Below are positions 56,601 through 64,000 of a DNA stretch of 64,000 nucleotides, piece by piece (positions within the stretch are counted from its first letter, which is position 1; every line of letters begins with the position of its first letter). The stretch is taken from the NCBI GenBank assembly GCA_033439295.1, contig JAVTLE010000001.1:434001-498000 (forward strand), read 5' to 3'. The translations under genes were made by a program, and so were the position numbers. Below the pieces are notes generated by a model, which did not search any database, had not been told where the DNA came from, and worked only from the letters and a program-made list of their open reading frames with translations. Origin of the DNA: Deuterostichococcus epilithicus (lineage: Eukaryota; Chlorophyta; Trebouxiophyceae; Prasiolales; Stichococcaceae).

Positions 56601-59600
56601 GCCGGCCAGCCCCTGGGTGCTGAAGCTGGGCATCCGGCGGGAGCTGGGGCTGTACGCTGACAGCATCGCACGTCGTGGGGCACACTACTTCTTCTACGCC
56701 TGGGAGCTTCCGGTGCGCTTGAGGCCCTCAAAGGATGGAAAATTCGCCCAGACAGCGGCATTGTGGTGAAGCACGGAAAAGCAAATGCAGGAACTGCTCG
56801 TGCCAACCTCGGCTGCCAGGCACGTCAGCGCCGACGGCCTGGCACCGGCCGCCTGCCTGCTCCAGCTCTGCTGGACTCTGTCCCTGCGCGGGTACTCCTC
56901 TGCGCACGGGGGCAAATCAAGAGGTGCTACCGTTGAAGCTTGGCTCCTGTTGGGCCAAAGTGACTTGTACTACCGCCGCCAGGTGTTCGTGCTAATGGGC
57001 TGCGTCGGCGGGCTAGTGGGCGCGGCCTGGATCCGCATCAACGTCGAGATGATCCGCGTGCGCGCCAAGCATGTGCCGGCCCGCCAGCCTGTTCGACGCC
57101 TGCTCGAGGTGTGCGCCGCAAGGTTTTATTGGGATTTAGGGCAGCTGAAGCCCCTGCACCAAGCTTGAGGTTCCTTGCGCATTGGCGTGGCGGCACACCA
57201 TGCCTTGCTGCATTGGGGCCAGGATGTATCACAGGCCAGCAGCAGTGCAGCATGTCGAGGCTGGCCGGCGCGCCACCCAAGCCCTGCCAGCTGAGGCCGG
57301 TGAGCCGAGGTCGATGCTCCAGCAGCGGCGCATGTTTCGTGCAACCCTTCACTTCGGTGGCTTCCATTCACATAAAAGGTCGCGGCGGTGGGCTGGCTCA
57401 TCGCAACCGTCTACTTCATCATTTTCAGCGCCTCACCCTGCCAGGCACTGCCGTCCCCGCAGGTGACTTGCATCGCAGAGGATCACACGTGTCCGCACTC
57501 GACGGCGCACTTGTCGAGCGTACATCGTCTGTCACGAGCAGCTTGCCAGCGCCATTGGTGACGCCCTAGTGTGCACATCGTCGCTGGCATTCTGAAGCTT
57601 TTCCTGCGAGGACATCATCCCGATGTCCAACCCGTCAGGGGGCGAAGCATGCATTGTCGTTGCTCCCGACAGGCGCTGGGGTACTATGAGGCGGAGAGCG
57701 AGCTGGACGATTTCTATGCCGGCGGCACGCTGCCTGACTCACGCGGCCTGAAACACTTCCCGCGGCTCTGGTGCGGGAGCGGTTCCACACATCGAACAAC
57801 CATAACCAGATATTGACGCAGCATGTATTCATAAAAGCCCACAGCTGGCCTCGCATGAGAGTTTCCGCAGCGCGGGCATGATGAAAGCGAGTGCTTATGT
57901 GCGCGACCAATGCGCAAGGCGACTTCTCCTCAAGTTCGGCTTGGCAGAGAACTGTATGGGAGCTCTCATCGCAGGTGGTCGAGGTGTCAGATCAAGCAAG
58001 CCGTGTTGCAATGTCTTGTCGCGGGCCACAGGTGCAAGGAGGGCGAGTACAGCACCCTGGGCCAGCTCTTCTTCACACCCCTCATCCAGCAGGTGCGCCT
58101 AGGCGGACGGCACGCACACATGCGCAGCAGCTTCCCGACACAGCTGTATTCTAGACAACAAAACGACAGCACATGGCAAACCCTGCAGCCCGGACGCAGG
58201 TGCAGGCTGCCCACTTCATATAGTCACATTTGCTCAAAACGAACACATGTCTGTTTATGCATGCAGCACAGGTGCGGCTGGTCATTCAGTTGGGTGTCAC
58301 GCTGCCGGCGGAGCTGGCGGGCGAGCGGCGCGATGCCAGCGCCGGGTCCCTGGTACTCATGACGGCGGTGCTCTTCGCGTGCTCCCTCGTCTCCTTCGGC
58401 ATCGGCGCGCCTACAGGTAGTGTGCTCACGAGCAGCAGCATGTGCATCAAGAGGCTGTGTCCTTGCCTTGCAGCATGGGGGACCGCACCCGCGCGGGCCA
58501 ACCGAAATCTGCACTGAGCAGCTGACACAGCAGGCCCACAGCCACCCTGTCGTAGATATCGAGGGGTTCAGCGCCGCGCCCGGCGGAGGCTGAGGCGCTG
58601 CACCGCTTCCCGCCGTGCGCAGGCCTGTTCGTGGCGATGCTGGCCATCGGGGGCGGCTGGGGCCGCCTGCTGGGTCTGGCGGTGCAGCGCATCGTGGGCG
58701 GCGTCTCGTCGCTGCCTGTGTCGCTTCCTGCGTACACCGTCGTGGGCGCAGCCGCCATGCTCGGTAGACCCTAAACCCTTGTGGTCAGCCGTCAATCACA
58801 CATCTTGTTGCTGTCCTGCCCGACGGCAGCGCCTGTGCAGCCTCTCTCATATGACCGGCAGCAGGTCCAGCGTCCCGAGCGCTGAGGCGGCAGAGATGAG
58901 ACTTCCAGGGGGCCAGTGCCTGACACTTCTCCATGGGGCCCTTTTCCAATTGCGACCATCTTTGAGCCACGAATTTCTAGGTGAATGACTTGATGCCGCA
59001 TAGGTGGCGTAACGCGCATGACGGTGTCCATCACGGTGCTGGTCATGGAGGCCACCGGCGGCCTGCAGGTGCCTGTTTGAGCATTTTTTGTATTGCCATT
59101 CAGCGACTGGAGTTAGAGCCTGCCTGCGCTGTGGTTGCCAGGTCTGCTCGCCCAGTTCCATCCTGGCGTCACGCGGGGAATCGAACCTGGTCGCTGACAG
59201 CCAGCTACGGACTCGACCCCGCGTGTGATTCCCGTAGAATCTCATTAGTTGGCCCCTGTTGATCCCCCATTAGTGACCCCATAAACCCCGCCGGCATGCA
59301 CGCTGCAAAGTTCGATTTGATTTGCATGGCAAGCGCTCTCGACTCCCGCATCAGGTGCTGGTGCCGCTGATGCTGGCGGTGTTCTTCGCCAAGCTGGTGG
59401 GCGATGCCATCGGGCTATCAGTCTACGACACCCACGTCAAGATCAAGGGCGCGCCTGTGCTGGTGGGCAGCGGATGTGAAGGATTCGTTGAAAGGCACTG
59501 CCTGATCACGGGGTGGCAGCCCCTCCTTGCCTTGGCTGGCGTCCACCCATGCCTCCTAATACTGTTGGGAACGCTGTTTGGACTCCTCATCACAGCCGGA

Positions 59601-62484
59601 GAGGCGGACATACAATTGCGCCGTGGCGGCCAGTGGCGGCCGGCCGCATCAGGCACCTTGGCAGACAATCTGGTCACGACTGTCAATAGAGTTATGTGGC
59701 GCAGCCGGAGGCGGACATGCAGCTGCGGCAGGCGATGGTGGCCGACAAGCTGACCGCGGGGGAGCTAATGTCCACGTCGCTGGTGGCGCTGCCGCCGGTG
59801 GTGCCCCTGCGCCGCCTGCTGCGCGTGATGGCTGCCTGCCGCCACGCCTCCTTCCCCGTCACCGACGACCCCGCGGCCGCGGCGGCGCCCAGCCAGGTGC
59901 GCCCGCCGCTTCTGTGGTGGCGGCAGCATTGCGATGGCCCACTGTCGGCTGTCTGTTGCCGCAGCAGCCCGGCAACACCCGCAGAGGGCCGGACAGGAGA
60001 GAACGACAATTGTTTGGCGGCTTGGGCGTCCTGTGATAAGGAAACGGCTCAGCACTTGTCAGCGATTGACGCATGCATGGCTGTGGGAGACAGGGGCCAC
60101 ACTCGTAGCTCGGAGCAGCGCCGACCGGCCCGAGGGCTGAAGCTGCACACAGGCAGCCTGTATTCTGTAGGTCCCGCCCATGCTGCAGAGTGGCACGGCA
60201 CATGCCAGTTGACAGATGCTGGGCGACTCGTGCAGGCATTCGAGCTGATGGGGGTCATCGCTCGCGACACGCTGCTGCGCCTGCTGCGGGCCCGCATTGG
60301 GCTGGTGCAAATGCCACAGGACGGCCAGCAGGTAAGCTGACAAGGCGCTTGCACAGTTATGTGGAAGCTGCCACCTCATACGAGTCGTATTGGCGCCCAC
60401 AGTCCGGGTCGGTCCGCAGCATGGAGCCTGGGGATGCCGTGGCATCTTGACCATGCGTTCACCTCCAAATTGCGCCCTCTGCTATCACATGCATGCGAGC
60501 GGCTCCCCCAGGCTTCAGCGGCTCATGCTGGCGCCATACCCATAGTGGCACATTGTTTGTTCGAAACGTTTGCATCAACATGCAAAACGTAAACATGTTA
60601 GTTTGTGATCGCGCAAAAATTTTGAACGCAGGCGGGCGACTGGCGGCACCTGGTCCCGGCCACGCAGGCTGAGCGGCTGGCGGTGCTGGGCGAGCTGCAG
60701 CAGATCCCGCTGAAGCTGCGCGCAGAGCAGCAGCAGCCACTAGTCTTCGCGTGAGGGTCATTGTCCGCTCACTCGAGGACGTCCAGGCCTGTTCTAACTC
60801 TGCACTCCACACGTTTGCAGCAGCATAATGACGATGATGGTCCCGAGACTGTGCCGCCTCCTGCCCAGCATCGTCCTATCTGGATGATGATGTACATCAA
60901 CACCCATGTCTCTCTGCACTCGCAGGGAACTGACGGCAGCGGAATGGGACATGGCGCTGGACCTACGGCCCTACATGGAGCGGACCCCTTTTGTGGTGTG
61001 CCTGATTTCAGGGTTTATGGCTTTCACGTCTCGGGCTCCCAAGTCTCCAGGCCCGCTGGCGACAGCAACCAGCCTGCGCATTCCTTCCAGCCAGCGTCGA
61101 TGGGCCCCCCATACCAGCCATCGCACGCCGGCGGCTGCGGGCCAGCTCTTCAGCATCGGCCTGCTCCCCTCGAGGGACCAAGCCCACCGAGCTGCCCTGT
61201 GGTGTTGCTGCTCTCGCCTGGCTGTGAGACATGCTTTCTGGTGGCATCACTCCAGATCCTCGAGACATCCTGAGGTCAAGCTGCAGTGACATGCCCATGC
61301 CCCCCGCAGGTGTGCGGTCCGGCGCCGCTGGCGCGAGCGTACCGCCTGTTCCGGGGCCTGGGGCTGCACCACCTATTTGTCGGCCCCGCCCGGCCAATGG
61401 TGTCAGGCCTGCTCACCCGCAAGGTGCGGCAATGTAGTATCGCGCCCCAACACCTTCCATGTACACTGTCATATCCTAAATCTTTCTGTTGCTGTGCCTC
61501 TGCTCAGGCTTGGGCATCTGCCACGGCTGGCCTGCTCCCAAAATTGCAGCAGTCCTGCTTCCTGCAGTAACAGAGATGCTATCGTGCCTGGGTGCGAATT
61601 TTGAGACGGACCCATGTCTGACCGGCCGCACCCATAACACGGCGCATGTTCTGTGCCAGTCTGTCCATGCCAGGGTGAGGGTGGTTTGCGTTGTACTTGA
61701 AGCATGCAGACAATCGGTCGTGGCAAATGCTGTGGGTTCCACCCTGTCTCGTGGCACCCCTTGCCGGGCCGCCCCTTACAAGTCGTGGGCCAGCCCTTAA
61801 AAGTCGTACAAGATGACAGGCTACCGGCTCATGACGATGTATTGTACGTCCGAGTCGGTGAAAGGCGGCCGCCATCACAGCAGGGTTGCACATATGCAAA
61901 TTCAGAGTCCCAATGTGCTGCAACCTGCAGGTCATCCCCTCTGCAAGCATGACAGGCTGCAGGTGCCACGCTGCCAGCCCATGTCGACGCTTGAACATGG
62001 CGCCTGAATAACCCACTCGCCCCATGATTGGCGCTCATACTTTGCCTCACATCGTTGCTGTCTGTCGCAGGACCTGGTGGAGGAAACCTGCGAGCTGGCG
62101 CTGGGGGAGCGCGCAAACGCCAACGGGCCGGCGGCGAGCACCATGGCGCCAACGGCGGCAGCGCTGCCGTTCGTGCCGTACCACGCCGACGAGCTGCGGC
62201 GGAGGCGCAAGGGCCGCCCGCTGCGTTCCGCGTACGCCGCGGGCGCCGCAGACGGCGGGGGAGGCAGTGCGGATGACGCAGGAACCATCACCAGGAGCGA
62301 GCAGGGGCCCTCTGGCAGCAGGGCCGCCGGCGCCGGCACTGACGGGCTGTTCCCTACCAGCGGTGGTGGTGGCAGCGTAGAACTGGCAGCCATCCTGGAG
62401 GGTCGGGAGGACGGCGAATATTGGGACCAGGAGGCGGGCTTTGGCACGGGCGCCGAGACCGAGGTTGCAAGCTTGCTGCGTTGA
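53619..62484 (+). CDS. CLC-type chloride channel/transporter, CLC-6/7-like, with two CBS domains
   Basis: About 25 small exons. Early exons encode a soluble N-terminus ([53 protein letters not shown]). Membrane helices start near 54915 ([20 protein letters not shown]). Selectivity motif 1 is canonical GSGIP (55350-55364). Motif 2 reads GKDGP (55659-55673), with Asp in place of the gating Glu. Later come [17 protein letters not shown] (56060-56290), [20 protein letters not shown] (58310) and motif 3, GLFVA (58622-58636) where G-x-F-x-P is usual. CBS1 is near 59750-60320 ([19 protein letters not shown]). CBS2 is near 60930-62090 ([39 protein letters not shown]). A Gly/Ser-rich tail ends at 62484. 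Intracellular, vacuole/endosome-type CLC is the best family match. The start and some exon borders are uncertain. Confidence 0.85.
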
Positions 62485-62943
62485 AACGCTCACTGATGGC
62501 GACGCTGCTGGGATCGTGAACTGATGCGGAGAGACAGAGCGGGGAAGTCGAGATGCGATGCGAGAGACAGGGCGAGAAGATTTACATGCTCAAAACCGCA
62601 AGCGAATTGAGTATTACCATACAAAAATGAGAGTCATGATTCAGTGCGTGCAAGATGCAAGGTGCCGTACTCGCATGGCCACTCGTTGATGTTGGTCCCA
62701 ACAACCACGACCCTCCCACTCCCTCTTGTATGTCGTATGTGCGCTGGCGTGCATGACCGACTTGATTCTCCAAACTCAGATGAACCGTTCGTTGCGACCA
62801 ACCGCTTTCCACAAAAATTTTGCGATGGGTGGCAAGTCCTCGATCAACTCCCGAAGTGCCACAGGTTGGACGTCTCGTGCGCCATGCCGCAAGCCCGCGT
62901 AGTGCTCCAACGCCGGTGCTCTGGGGTTGCATTGTTTAAGCGC
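62485..62943. other. Convergent 3' flanks of the CLC and SHMT genes
   Basis: The two stop codons face each other across about 460 bases. No domain-bearing frame is present. An AT-rich patch at 62580-62640 and around 62700-62820 fits the UTRs. Confidence 0.5.
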
Positions 62944-64000
62944 CTAGTCCCGGTAGCGCATGGACGCCTTCTCGAAGCCGATGGTGGGGAAGTCCTTGGC
63001 AAACGCCTCCACCTGCGATCCCCAGCCGCACAGAGTACATGTCAAGGCGGCAGCCCAGCTCCCTTGGGCTCTGGACGAGAGGGAGCCGGGGGCTCCCGGC
63101 GCGGCTCCCGCAGCGTATTGCTGCCTGTCCCGGGAGGCACGCTGTGCTCGGCTGCAGCACATGAGGACTATGCGTGCTGGAAAAGAGGATGGGGCGACAG
63201 CAGGGCTGGGGCCTCACGTCGGCCTTGAGGTCGGCGATTGACTCGGGTAGGCCCTTCTCCAGGTGCGCGCGGAAGTCCTTCAGCTTGGGGCCGCTCTCCT
63301 TCTTGAGCTGCTGTGCGATCTCCACGCCCCTGCGGCGCAACACATCGCAAAGGGTCGGCGTGGTGTGCCTGGCAATCGAGCAGAGCACACAAATGCGCAG
63401 CAGCAGGCAGCTGCCGCCACGGCGGTGCAGCAGCCACACGGTGCGAGCCCTGCGGTGAGCCCTGCGGCGCGCGCGAGGATCCTCCTGGAAAGTGAACGGG
63501 TTTGCCGTGCATTTGCCGGCAAGCAAGGGTCTAAAGAGCAGGATGTTTCCGCGCCCAGCTCTCCCGGCTCTGACTCAACGTTGCGGCTCTCGAGGCATAC
63601 AGACACGCTGCAGCGGGGCAAAAGCTGCGCAGTGGCCCCAGGCTCACGAGAAGCGGCATGCAGCCAGGGGAGAGTTCCTCCAATGCGTGGTGAACGCCCC
63701 GTGCCCAGCATCATGAACAAGCGCGTGCGCTCAGCATCATTGGATGGGCGCGCACCGGTGCACAAAATCGGCGACCTGTGCGAAGTCAGACTCCACGAAG
63801 CCGCGCGATGTGAGCGCCGGCGTGCCCATCCGCAGACCGCCGGGAACCTGCGGGGGTGGGTTTGCGCTTTAGGGGCGTAGGGGGGAGCATGGGATCAGCG
63901 GCGTTAGCGGCACCGTCGGCAGCACCGCCTGTCGGCGTGCTTGTGCATTCCCGAGCCTTGCAGCCAGCGGGATGTTCCAGAGGGACTGTGGCTGAGGGAC
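62944..64000 (-). CDS. SHMT: Serine hydroxymethyltransferase, 3' end (5' part beyond the window)
   Basis: Three terminal exons are visible and join in phase: 63756-63847 ([20 protein letters not shown], then [11 protein letters not shown]), 63218-63329 ([20 protein letters not shown] and onward to ADLKADV) and 62944-63012 ([20 protein letters not shown], stop). G-G-L-R-M/I-G-T-P-A-x-T-S-R-G is the conserved SHMT block whose Arg binds the substrate carboxylate. SHMT interconverts serine and glycine with tetrahydrofolate, in photorespiration and one-carbon metabolism. The PLP-binding lysine lies further upstream, outside the window. The compartment cannot be told from the C-terminus. Confidence 0.93.

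Noticed and set aside
59170-59225. tRNA-like segment: GGTTCGATTCCCC on the minus strand with CACGCGGGG/CCCCGCGTG arms
   Set aside because: The TTCGATT looks like a T-loop, but no matching five-base T-stem, D-arm or anticodon arm can be drawn. It is an intronic inverted repeat in the CLC gene at most.
1-64000. CRISPR arrays, bacterial promoters, Shine-Dalgarno sites, prophage
   Set aside because: No regularly spaced repeats and no prokaryotic gene organisation; the intron-rich genes show a eukaryotic nuclear genome.

Overview
The window is nuclear DNA of a green alga, most likely a GC-rich Chlorella-like trebouxiophyte. This rests on GC-rich coding exons split by many short introns, Ala/Gly/Pro-rich protein linkers, plant-type protein families (PC-esterase-like glycan enzyme, plastid LPAAT, dicarboxylate carrier, SHMT) and plant-type TTTAGGG heptamers inside introns. 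The species assignment is inference. No bacterial operon, CRISPR array, rRNA or convincing tRNA is visible. All gene models were spliced by eye; where exon lists are given, splice phases were checked to join in frame.

Layout. 0-5.6 kb: a small membrane-anchored ABM-domain gene (minus) with a broken relic of its first exon at the left edge, a relic of a UBX-domain C-terminus, and a small secreted-protein gene (plus). 6-11.3 kb: a divergent pair, a UBX-domain protein (minus) and a MAPR-type protein with two cytochrome-b5-like domains (plus). 12.3-16.7 kb: a CCCH zinc-finger gene (plus). 17.5-20.3 kb: a UBE2Q-type ubiquitin E2 (minus). 21.8-33.5 kb: an array of minus-strand paralogues ending in a C-terminal U-box (two clear copies and a third, truncated copy), broken up by a decayed non-LTR reverse transcriptase and by plus-strand fragments of polyketide-synthase acyl-carrier domains. 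34.2-38.1 kb: a type II membrane PC-esterase/SGNH protein (plus). 38.7-41.8 kb: a mitochondrial di/tricarboxylate carrier, 304 aa in nine exons (minus). 43.8-46.8 kb: a 697-aa protein with three Cys-pair motifs (plus). 48.5-49.6 kb: a membrane-anchored DnaJ-type Cys-rich protein (minus). 50.6-53.1 kb: a plastid-type LPAAT (minus), head to head with a CLC anion transporter (plus, 53.6-62.5 kb). 62.9 kb to the right edge: the 3' end of SHMT (minus).

Themes. Ubiquitin-related functions recur (UBE2Q E2, two or more U-box E3-like proteins, a UBX p97-adaptor-like protein), though nothing shows that they act together. Several otherwise clean gene models need GC-AG introns. Telomere-like heptamers lie next to splice sites in several genes. 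The CLC protein has substitutions at both glutamates normally needed for proton-coupled exchange.
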